In this document: positions 1 through 6,294 of the stretch, piece after piece
Numbering within the stretch: the first letter of the stretch is position 1
How the letters are laid out: the number at the start of each line of letters is the position of its first letter
From: an uncultured Prevotella sp.
GTDB lineage: Bacteria; Bacteroidota; Bacteroidia; Bacteroidales; Bacteroidaceae
DNA: 12,397 nucleotides
Assembly (NCBI GenBank): GCA_905196835.1
Contig: CAJJWN010000063.1
Span: 1-12,397, forward strand
Direction: 5' to 3'
Program-made: the position numbers and the translations under genes
The notes under the pieces: model-generated
What the model was told of the DNA's origin: nothing
Database searches by the model: none
Seen by the model: only the letters and a program-made list of their open reading frames with translations

Positions 1-1
1 G

Positions 2-181
2 CTATTGCTATTGCCCGTAGGCTTTTTACCTTCTGCCGCGCACGCGGCGCGCATGAACGGCGAAGGCTGCGCGTTTTTGCGGCGTAGGCGTAACGCGCTG
101 GCGGCTCTGTCACGGCTCGCCGATATATCCGAATATGGCTCTATCTCCGCAGGGGGTGAACATACGGCGGCGGCGTTGTAG
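2..181 (+). CDS. possible 3' end of a convergent plus-strand gene, unidentified (partial)
   Basis: Reading frame 2 is open from the left edge of the window through 59 codons to a TAG at 179-181, and a strong plus-strand terminator hairpin begins seven bases later. That placement is what one expects for the C-terminal end of a gene running in from outside the window. The predicted tail is rich in Ala, Arg and Gly, contains an internal Met (ATG at 53-55), and ends in ISAGGEHTAAAL. I do not recognise a family. The region is GC-rich, and at least one minus-strand frame is also free of stops over the same span, so the open frame could be due to chance or to a non-coding repeat. No function is assigned. 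Confidence 0.25.
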   Translation, partial: LLLLPVGFLPSAAHAARMNGEGCAFLRRRRNALAALSRLADISEYGSISAGGEHTAAAL

Positions 182-188
182 CACCAAC

Positions 189-225
189 AGCAGGGGCGGC
201 ATCGTTGCCGCCCCTGCTTTTGTTT
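189..225 (+). terminator. Rho-independent terminator, plus strand
   Basis: A perfect 13-base-pair stem (AGCAGGGGCGGCA at 189-201, its complement at 206-218) encloses a TCGT loop and is followed by TTTGTTT. The T-rich tail is on the plus strand. Read on the minus strand the stem is followed by GTTGGTG, so it is not a good terminator for fbp, which ends at 256. It therefore probably ends an off-window or partial plus-strand gene that converges on fbp. Confidence 0.8.
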
Positions 226-241
226 GATACCGCCGAAAATC

Positions 242-269
242 TTGTTTCTTGTTTCTTACTTCTTGCTTC
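242..269. repeat. four degenerate heptamers overlapping the fbp stop codon
   Basis: Four consecutive 7-base units are TTGTTTC, TTGTTTC, TTACTTC and TTGCTTC. The TTA at 256-258 in the third unit is the reverse complement of the fbp TAA stop, so the repeat encodes the last residues of Fbp (S-K-K) and continues 14 bases beyond the stop. The 7-base period and the TTC in each unit resemble the larger heptamer array at the other end of fbp, although the sequence differs. Confidence 0.6.
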
Positions 270-2304
270 CTTTACCTCCCGTATACCGCCGCTGACGGCC
301 CTCCGCCCATACCTCGTTGTACGTGGCGGGCTTTATGAAGCCGTGGCGGTAGGCATAGAGCAGCTTCTCGAGGTCGGCTATCTGTCGCTTCAGCTCGCGG
401 CCGGTGTCGGTGTCGGCCACGAGCATACGGTGGGCCGACATCTCCACTATCTGCGTGGTGCTCTTGATGTCGGAGCCGCGCAGTATGGCGTCTTCTGTGC
501 TGGTGAAGGGCTCGTGCTGCACAAGCTGGAATCCGCGGCTGTGGTACACGAGGGTGTAGCCGGCTATGCCGGTCTCCTTGTGGTAGGCCTGCGAGAAGCC
601 TCCGTCTATCACCATGAGGCGGCCCTGGGCCTTGATGGGGTTCTCGCCGCTGGCGGCGTGCACGGGCACGTGGCCGTTGATGATGTGGCGGTTGGGGCCG
701 GTAACGCCGAAGGCGTCGAGTATGCGGTCGCATACGCGCGGGTCGTCGCGCAGGGTGAAGTAGCAGCCCTTGTCCTCGCGGTATGTGTCCTTGTCGGCGA
801 GGAAGTATCGCTCGAATGTTGCCATCTTCGACTTGTCGAAGAGCACGGAGTCGGGTCCGCACCAGAGGTAGAGGAAGTAGTCGGTGGCGTAGGCGCGCTC
901 GCGGGGGTCGGTGTCGGCCTGGAAGGCGCTGCGGATGATGCGGTCGACGCGGTCCATTAGCTGCCGGCCGCTGTAGCGGCGTCCGTCGCCGAGCTCCACG
1001 TCCTTGAGCGAGCCGTCGGCGCCCAGTGGTACAGAGGCATGGTAGAGCAGGTTGCCGTTGACTATGGTGTAGAGCGAGCCGTGGGCGAGCATGAGGCGGA
1101 CGTGGCGGTGCAGCTTCTCGCCGGTGGTGAAGGAGTGGCGCAGGCGGTCCATGAGGGTGCGCTCCTCGGCGGTGAGGGCGTAGGGGTTGGCGGGGTCTAC
1201 GGTGGGGAAGGCGCAGCTCTTCATGGCATACTGGCGGCCGCCTATGGCGCACAGGCCGCGGCCGTAGTCTACGCTGCCCAGGAGCAGGCGGCCGTCCATG
1301 CGCCACTCGGGGTGGCGGCTGATGACGGCGGCCTCTACCTTGAACTGGAGTATGGTTATGGCCTTGTGCATCTGCGCGGTAAGGCGGCGCGTCTTGTCGT
1401 CGATGTCGGCCGCCCCGCCGCCGGTGCTTGGGGCAAAGCCGGTGCAGGGGTCGTCGGCGTAGTGCTCCGTGGCGAAGGTGGCCAGTGGCACGAGGTTGAC
1501 GCCGTAGCCCTCTTCGAGGGTGGCGAGGTTGGCGTAGCGCAGGGAGAGGCGGATGACGTTGCAGATACAGGCCTCGTTGCCGGCGCAGGCTCCCATCCAG
1601 AGCACGTCGTGGTTGCCCCACTGCATGTCCCAATTATGGTAGGCGGCGAGGGTGTCCATGATGAGGTGGGCGCCGGGGCCGCGGTCGTATACGTCGCCGA
1701 GCACGTGGAGCATGTCGATGGCGAGGCGCTGGATGACGTGCGCTATGGCTATGATGAAGTCGTCGGCGCGGCCGGTGGTTATGATGGTGTCTATTATCAC
1801 GCTTACGTAGGCGGCCTTGTCGGCGTCGTCGGCGCGCTCGTGCAGCAGTTCCTCGATGATGTACGAGAAGTCGTCGGGCAGCGACTTGCGCACCTTGGAG
1901 CGCGTGTACTTGCTCGACACGTCGCGGCATACGCGCACCAGCTGGTGTATGGTTACGTGGTACCAGTCGGCCAGGTCGGCCTCGCCCGCCTTGACGAGCT
2001 CGAGCTTCTCCCCGGGGTAGTAGATGAGGGTGCAGAGCTCTTTCTTCTCGGCCTCGCGCAGCTCGCTGCCAAATATTTCGTTGACCTTGCGCTTGATGTT
2101 GCCCGAGGCGTTTTTCAGCACGTGCTGAAACGACTTGTACTCGCCGTGCAGGTCGGCCAGAAAGTGCTCGGTGCCCTTGGGCAGGTTGAGTATGGCCTGC
2201 AGGTTGATGATTTCGGTGCTGGCGTCGGCTATGGTGGGGAACGACTGCGAGAGCAGCCGCAAGTATCTCATGTCGTCCTCGATGTCTTTGGGTGCTGTTT
2301 TCAT
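256..2304 (-). CDS. fbp: fructose-1,6-bisphosphatase, class III
   Basis: This cytosolic enzyme hydrolyses fructose 1,6-bisphosphate to fructose 6-phosphate and phosphate in gluconeogenesis. At 682 residues it has the length of the class III (Firmicutes/Bacteroidetes) family, which is unrelated to class I FBPases and carries a metallophosphatase fold. Metal-binding motifs are visible in order: DLH at residues 51-53, GDVYDRGP at 203-210, GNHD at 230-233, and NGHVP near 543-547, followed by DGG at 567-569. The ATG at 2302-2304 directly precedes a convincing N-terminus, and the leader just upstream is A-rich with no obvious Shine-Dalgarno. The gene is GC-rich, and its coding strand is C-rich, whereas the sampled neighbouring genes are mostly C-rich on the opposite strand. 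The upstream gap is a heptamer array rather than an ordinary promoter region, so its regulation is unclear. The identification is secure. Confidence 0.97.
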   Translation of the reverse strand: MKTAPKDIEDDMRYLRLLSQSFPTIADASTEIINLQAILNLPKGTEHFLADLHGEYKSFQHVLKNASGNIKRKVNEIFGSELREAEKKELCTLIYYPGEKLELVKAGEADLADWYHVTIHQLVRVCRDVSSKYTRSKVRKSLPDDFSYIIEELLHERADDADKAAYVSVIIDTIITTGRADDFIIAIAHVIQRLAIDMLHVLGDVYDRGPGAHLIMDTLAAYHNWDMQWGNHDVLWMGACAGNEACICNVIRLSLRYANLATLEEGYGVNLVPLATFATEHYADDPCTGFAPSTGGGAADIDDKTRRLTAQMHKAITILQFKVEAAVISRHPEWRMDGRLLLGSVDYGRGLCAIGGRQYAMKSCAFPTVDPANPYALTAEERTLMDRLRHSFTTGEKLHRHVRLMLAHGSLYTIVNGNLLYHASVPLGADGSLKDVELGDGRRYSGRQLMDRVDRIIRSAFQADTDPRERAYATDYFLYLWCGPDSVLFDKSKMATFERYFLADKDTYREDKGCYFTLRDDPRVCDRILDAFGVTGPNRHIINGHVPVHAASGENPIKAQGRLMVIDGGFSQAYHKETGIAGYTLVYHSRGFQLVQHEPFTSTEDAILRGSDIKSTTQIVEMSAHRMLVADTDTGRELKRQIADLEKLLYAYRHGFIKPATYNEVWAEGRQRRYTGGKGSKK

Positions 2305-2414
2305 AATATATGTTTTTTTAATGAATAATGAATAATGAATAATGAAAAATGAAAAATGAATAATTGCCTCGCGGACTGCGTACTGCGGCGTCCGCCCGAT
2401 TGTTCATTTTTCAT
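2301..2414 (-). CDS. hypothetical 37-codon leader ORF overlapping the fbp start
   Basis: An ATG in the second heptamer (2412-2414) opens a 37-codon frame. It crosses the GC-rich spacer and the inverted heptamers and stops at a TGA (2301-2303) that overlaps the fbp ATG as ATGA. This geometry is typical of translational coupling. A second ORF, from the ATG of the first heptamer (2405-2407) to a TAA at 2318-2320, has 29 codons and stops 13 bases before fbp. Neither has a clear ribosome binding site, and both consist largely of repeat-derived residues (Phe, Ile, His, Ser). Translation is speculative; any role would lie in ribosome delivery and not in the peptide. Confidence 0.15.
   Translation of the reverse strand: MKNEQSGGRRSTQSARQLFIFHFSLFIIHYSLKKHIL
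2319..2360. repeat. six inverted heptamers (NAATGAA) next to the fbp start
   Basis: There are six consecutive units: four TAATGAA and then two AAATGAA. They are the reverse-complement orientation of the 39-unit array to the right. In the TTCATTN notation the four outer units have A at the variable position, a variant absent from the large array. The array ends 14 bases from the fbp start codon on the minus strand. Confidence 0.9.
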
Positions 2415-2444
2415 TTTTCATTGTTCATTTTTCATTGTTCATTT
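2319..2444. repeat. large inverted repeat (potential hairpin) in the fbp leader
   Basis: The six left heptamers (2319-2360) can pair with the first six right heptamers (2403-2444). The inner 20 bases (2341-2360 with 2403-2422) are perfectly complementary. Over all 42 positions only four variable bases fail to match. The 42-base spacer (2361-2402) contains a further inverted repeat, GCGGAC at 2371-2376 with GTCCGC at 2390-2395, so a compound hairpin is possible. In the minus-strand transcript the structure is followed by A residues and the fbp start rather than by U residues, so it does not look like an intrinsic terminator. Confidence 0.7.
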
Positions 2445-2675
2445 TTCATTCTTCATTTTTCATTGTTCATTTTTCATTCTTCATTTTTCATTGTTCATTC
2501 TTCATTTTTCATTCTTCATTTTTCATTTTTCATTGTTCATTTTTCATTGTTCATTTTTCATTCTTCATTTTTCATTGTTCATTTTTCATTCTTCATTTTT
2601 CATTGTTCATTTTTCATTCTTCATTTTTCATTGTTCATTCTTCATTTTTCATTGTTCATTTTTCATTGTTCATTT
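2403..2675. repeat. 39-unit heptanucleotide tandem array, TTCATTN
   Basis: Thirty-nine units of exactly 7 bases follow one another without insertion or deletion. The first six bases are always TTCATT. The seventh is T in 20 units, G in 11, C in 8 and A in none. T units usually alternate with G or C units. The last unit overlaps the TGA stop of the GT4-like gene (2670-2672). All three plus-strand frames are free of stops because the unit cannot create one there, which gives artificial Phe/His/Ser/Ile peptides. On the minus strand TGA recurs every 7 bases, and so in each frame every 21 bases. It is not a CRISPR array, because there are no spacers. Confidence 0.98.
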
Positions 2676-3926
2676 ATTAAAAAGTTTCTTTCGTAAGGCC
2701 GCGGTCTTGCGGTCGTCCACTGGGTCGGCGAACATGTAGCCCTCGCCGAGGCCGTAGTGCTGCTTCATTATCTGCAGCAGGCGCGCCGCGCCGCCGAGCA
2801 GGCCCAGCTCTGACAGCTTGCGGCTTACGGTGTCCTCGTCGTAGTCGGCCCGCCGCAGCGTAAGACACATGCTTACGAAATCGGCGCGCCGCGCCGTGCC
2901 GCGCGCCGCCTTGCGCAGCAGCGTGGCCATGCAGGCACACAGGGCGCGCTCCGCCGGCGGCAAGACCGCCCCGCCCTTCAGCCGGGCCAGCCGACGACTA
3001 TCGGCACCAAGGCCGCCGGCATCGCAGGCGGCAGTGCGACGGGGCGCAAACCGGTCTACCACGCTGGCGTCGGCAAATGGCATACTCATGCCTGCGGCCT
3101 TCAGCCCGTAGGCTACATGGTCGAGCACGCCCTCGTCATAAGCATGTAGGCATATCCGCCGCAGCTGCTCCGCAGAGAGAGCCCTTACCTGCATGACGGC
3201 GGCTGGCGGCACTGCGCCTTCGCCAGGGAAGCCGCGCCACATGCCTGGCAGCAGGAGGGCGTCCTCGGCCGCCAGCAAGGCCGCGTCCATGCGGCTGTAA
3301 GGGTCGCTGTCAACCACCTTGCGGTAAAGCCGCAGCAGGCTATGGCTCATGCCGCCGGGCGTAGTGCCGGGCGAAAGGCTGTAAGGCTCTATTACGGCCG
3401 TCCTGTCGTTAAGGCTGCGCCGCGCCCTCAACGACGGGTGCCAGGAGAAGGCGGCAAAACGGGCCTCCTCCTGCGCGCTGACGAAGTGCAACGCGCCGGC
3501 ACGCCTCAACATGCGGCGCTGGTACAGCAGCAACCGGGGCAGACCGGCAAGCCAGTAATGCCGCCTTACATGCCACTCTTCAAGCCTGCGGCCGGGGCTT
3601 ATCACCACGGGTATGCCGCGCCGCGCACACTCTCTGGACAGTACATACGCGGCAAGGCTCCAACATGCGTGGACATGGACCACGTCAGGGGCGAACGCCG
3701 CCAGCTCGTTGCTGAAAAAACGGCGCAGGCGCCACGGCAAGGCTGCGGCGGGGCTTACGTGCACATCGACACCGGCCATGGGCGCTCCGCCCCCGCAAAG
3801 GGCAAGGACACGCACGTAGGCACGCCGCGCCATGGCCTCGAGCAGGGCCGGCATGTAGCCCTGCGCCGCCGAGCCGCCGACGGCCTCAAGGCTCGGAATG
3901 AAATGCAAGACCCTCATGCCGCTCAT
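2670..3926 (-). CDS. GT4-like glycosyltransferase with atypical C-terminal half
   Basis: The 418-residue product probably transfers a sugar to a surface glycan or lipid, but donor and acceptor are unknown. Residues 1-180 look like the acceptor-binding N-lobe of family 4 (GT-B) glycosyltransferases: MRVLHFIPSL followed by a Gly-rich VGGSAAQ stretch, DVVHVHACWS at 81-90, VVISPGR at 107-113 and HFVSAQEEARF at 147-157. The C-terminal half does not show the donor-binding Rossmann lobe or the usual EGFG...E signature. It is instead Ala/Arg/Leu-rich and probably helical, ending in a basic tail. The GTG/ATG context gives two plausible starts: the ATG at 3926, which overlaps the stop of the upstream GT2 gene as ATGA, or the Met three codons later. 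Coupling favours the first. The stop lies inside the last unit of the heptamer array. The gene is strongly GC-rich. Confidence 0.75.
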   Translation of the reverse strand: MSGMRVLHFIPSLEAVGGSAAQGYMPALLEAMARRAYVRVLALCGGGAPMAGVDVHVSPAAALPWRLRRFFSNELAAFAPDVVHVHACWSLAAYVLSRECARRGIPVVISPGRRLEEWHVRRHYWLAGLPRLLLYQRRMLRRAGALHFVSAQEEARFAAFSWHPSLRARRSLNDRTAVIEPYSLSPGTTPGGMSHSLLRLYRKVVDSDPYSRMDAALLAAEDALLLPGMWRGFPGEGAVPPAAVMQVRALSAEQLRRICLHAYDEGVLDHVAYGLKAAGMSMPFADASVVDRFAPRRTAACDAGGLGADSRRLARLKGGAVLPPAERALCACMATLLRKAARGTARRADFVSMCLTLRRADYDEDTVSRKLSELGLLGGAARLLQIMKQHYGLGEGYMFADPVDDRKTAALRKKLFNK

Positions 3927-5065
3927 GACTTGTGGCTTATGAAGTCGTACTTGTCAGAGCGCCGGTAGGCCAGTGCGTACTTGGCGTTGTGCCAAACGAT
4001 GCGCAGCTCATACGGCACGACCTTCCACAGGGGCGACGACACCCCGAACCGCGACATGGCGCGCCCGGCGCTGCGCGTCCTCGACAGCCAAGGCAGCACC
4101 AAGGCCGCAAGCGAAAACGGCAGTACGAGCCAACAGTGCGCCACGACGGCATATGCGGATGACAGGACGGCCGCCAGCATACAGGCGTAAAGCGAAAACA
4201 TGTCGAGGCCTGCGCCAAGCTTGTAGGGCGCACCGCCAGACAAGCGGCGGCGCGTCTCGCGGTAGAACACATTGCGGTCATGCCACTCCTTGCGCGTAGG
4301 GGCTTCCTCCACGACATGAGCCTGCGGGCTTGCCTCTACCGCGATGCCGCCTGCGGCAGCGTATTTATTCACAAGGAAGTCGTATTCGCCACGAAGGTAT
4401 TTCAGATTGCCCCGGAAGCCGTTGCCTGCCATGAACATGCTCTTGCGGAACATCAGGTTGCTGCCGCCTGCGGCATAGGCCTTACCCAAAGAAGCCATGC
4501 GCAGCATGGCATACTCATGGCGAAAACGGCTGAACACCCTGAAGCCTCCGGCTTCTGCCGGATAATTGCCGTAGCCGAGCACCATGTCAACGCCGTCGCC
4601 GCACCTTGAGGCCATGCAGCTTATCCAGCGAGGCGATGCCGGACGGCACTCGGCATCGGTAAGCAATATCCATTCGTTACGGGCGGCCTTCACACCGAGC
4701 GTTACGGCCAGCTTGCGGCGGCTCATGTAGCGCGACGACGCTGGGACAAACGTCGTGTACAGGTTGCCACTGCCGGCAAAGGCCTTCAACACGTCGGCCG
4801 TGCCGTCTTCGTCTTTCTCTATGACAACGATTACCTCAAAGCCCGGCGGATAGTCTTGGGCGAGGAACGCGGAAAGGTTTTCACGCAACTCACGGGCATT
4901 GTTGTCTGCCACGACAATCACCGACACTGGCGGATGCTCCCCTTCTGAAGGCACCTCACCCACGTCTTCGTGCAGTTTCCTGAAAAACATGTCAGCCAAC
5001 GATGACCAAACGGCCAACACAGCCAGCACCGCACATGTCAAAATCGTTACAGTATCAAAAAGCAT
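3923..5065 (-). CDS. membrane-anchored family 2 glycosyltransferase
   Basis: I place the start at the ATG at 5063-5065, giving 380 residues. An upstream in-frame extension to 5239 would run into lysA and has no family-like sequence. Residues 5-27 form an N-terminal membrane segment. A GT-A domain follows: PPVSVIVVADNN at 45-56, the nucleotide-sugar metal site TDAE at 136-139, GGSNLMFRK at 200-208 and an acidic EYDF near 227-230 where the catalytic base region is expected. Two hydrophobic stretches at about 287-328 probably form C-terminal membrane helices, so the enzyme should sit on the inner membrane with its catalytic domain in the cytoplasm. The substrate is unknown. The gene starts 56 bases after the lysA stop, and its stop overlaps the start of the GT4-like gene by four bases, so the two proteins are probably made together and may act on one glycan. 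Confidence 0.85.
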   Translation of the reverse strand: MLFDTVTILTCAVLAVLAVWSSLADMFFRKLHEDVGEVPSEGEHPPVSVIVVADNNARELRENLSAFLAQDYPPGFEVIVVIEKDEDGTADVLKAFAGSGNLYTTFVPASSRYMSRRKLAVTLGVKAARNEWILLTDAECRPASPRWISCMASRCGDGVDMVLGYGNYPAEAGGFRVFSRFRHEYAMLRMASLGKAYAAGGSNLMFRKSMFMAGNGFRGNLKYLRGEYDFLVNKYAAAGGIAVEASPQAHVVEEAPTRKEWHDRNVFYRETRRRLSGGAPYKLGAGLDMFSLYACMLAAVLSSAYAVVAHCWLVLPFSLAALVLPWLSRTRSAGRAMSRFGVSSPLWKVVPYELRIVWHNAKYALAYRRSDKYDFISHKS

Positions 5066-5121
5066 ACCTTCGCCACACTTTTTATAACCAACAGTTGCAA
5101 CGGGCACATTGCTGCGCCGCG

Positions 5122-6282
5122 TCACCTCATCTCTTCGGATATATAGCCCTTGGGCAGCGGACGGCAATTGTAGCCTGAAGCCATAACCTCTCCGTATGCC
5201 CCGGCGGACCGGATTGCGACGATGTCGCCGCGGCGGCACTCGTTAAGGTCTACCGCCTTCGCAAAAACGTCGCTCGACTCGCAGATTGGACCAACCACAT
5301 CATAGGTTCTGAGGCTGCCGTCGCCCGATATGTTCTCTATCTTATGATAAGCCTGGTAAAGAGCCGGACGTATAAGGTCGGTCATGCCCGCGTCGATAAT
5401 CGCAAACTGCTTCGCCGTTCCCTGCTTCACATAAAGCACCCTCGATATGAGCGAGCCGCACTGACCTACGACTGAACGGCCAAGCTCGAAATGCAGCGTC
5501 TGCCCCTTGCGCAGCTTCAGGTGGCGGGCGTACGTGTAAAAATATGCCTTGAAGTCGGGCACCGGCACCTTGTTGGGATGGGTGTAGTCTATACCCAAGC
5601 CGCCTCCCACATTGATGCTCTCTACCGAAATGTGATGGGCCTCAAGCTGATTTTGCAAGTCGTTTATGCGGTTGCACAACGCCACAAAGTCGCCCATGTC
5701 GAGTATCTGCGAGCCGATATGGAAGTGCAGGCCGACAAACTTGACATTGCTCATCGACAGCGCTTTCTCAATGACGCCCTCCATGTCTTCCATGGCGATG
5801 CCGAACTTATTTTCCGACAAGCCTGTGGTTATGTTGGCATGGGTATGGGCCCCGACGTCCGGGTTTATACGGAACGCCACACGGGCCACCTTGCCCATCC
5901 GGCCTGCCAACCCGTTTATGACGTCAAGTTCAGGCACGCTCTCCACGTTAAAGCAGGCTATGCCCTTGTCCAAGCCAAGGCATATCTCCCTGTCGCTCTT
6001 GCCTACTCCGGCAAAGACAATCTTGTCATGGGGAAAGCCAGCATCGACTGCGGCCTGCACCTCGCCGCCGCTGACACAGTCGGCGCCAAGCCCGGCCTGG
6101 CAGATTATGTTCAGCAGCTTTGGATTGGCGTTGGCCTTCACGGCATAATGCACGCAAAAGCCTTCATGGCGGCCGGCCTCGCGGTTGATTTCACGCAGCG
6201 TGGCACGCAGCAGGTCTGTGTCGTAATAATAAAACGGGGTGTCTGTTTCTTTAAACCTTTCTAAGGGAAATACACCTTTCAT
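5122..6282 (-). CDS. lysA: diaminopimelate decarboxylase
   Basis: This PLP enzyme decarboxylates meso-diaminopimelate to L-lysine, the last step of the pathway. The 386-residue protein has an alanine-racemase-like TIM barrel and a C-terminal beta domain. Visible motifs are the PLP lysine K49 in HYAVKANAN, HFHIGSQ at 186-192, the phosphate-binding GGGLG at 226-230, ELGRS at 266-270, GPICESSD at 331-338 with catalytic Cys334 contributed across the dimer, and the AGAYGEVMASGYN segment near 360-372. The length is slightly short for the family but complete. It lies 12 bases after lysC on the same strand, with a GGAG-like sequence just before its ATG, so the two genes are almost certainly cotranscribed. 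Ornithine or arginine decarboxylases of the same fold are less likely, given the CESSD motif and the lysC neighbour. Confidence 0.97.
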   Translation of the reverse strand: MKGVFPLERFKETDTPFYYYDTDLLRATLREINREAGRHEGFCVHYAVKANANPKLLNIICQAGLGADCVSGGEVQAAVDAGFPHDKIVFAGVGKSDREICLGLDKGIACFNVESVPELDVINGLAGRMGKVARVAFRINPDVGAHTHANITTGLSENKFGIAMEDMEGVIEKALSMSNVKFVGLHFHIGSQILDMGDFVALCNRINDLQNQLEAHHISVESINVGGGLGIDYTHPNKVPVPDFKAYFYTYARHLKLRKGQTLHFELGRSVVGQCGSLISRVLYVKQGTAKQFAIIDAGMTDLIRPALYQAYHKIENISGDGSLRTYDVVGPICESSDVFAKAVDLNECRRGDIVAIRSAGAYGEVMASGYNCRPLPKGYISEEMR

Positions 6283-6294
6283 CTCCGCACCTTA

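Noticed and set aside
272..1930. Arg/Pro/His-rich minus-strand frames overlapping fbp (272-1633 and 1634-1930)
   Set aside because: They are out-of-frame readings of the GC-rich fbp coding strand with no plausible protein character.
205..2328. Long plus-strand open frames opposite fbp (205-960 and 1039-2328)
   Set aside because: They are antisense shadows produced by the GC-rich codon use of fbp. The translations are Val/Gly/Ala-rich without any family motif, and fbp is intact on the other strand.
2403..2675. CRISPR array
   Set aside because: Units are directly adjacent 7-base repeats without spacers, and no cas gene is present.
2356..2739. Three plus-strand frames encoding periodic Phe/His/Ser/Ile peptides over the heptamer array
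   Set aside because: TTCATTN cannot form a stop in any forward frame, so open frames are unavoidable. There is no ribosome binding site, and the neighbouring genes are on the other strand.
3342..3968. Plus-strand 208-codon frame opposite the GT4-like gene
   Set aside because: It is antisense to a coherent glycosyltransferase frame and shows no domain features of its own.
5066..5239. Longer N-terminus of the GT2 gene starting at 5239
   Set aside because: It overlaps the lysA coding region, is Arg-rich and unlike glycosyltransferases, and the Met at 5065 directly precedes a normal membrane anchor.
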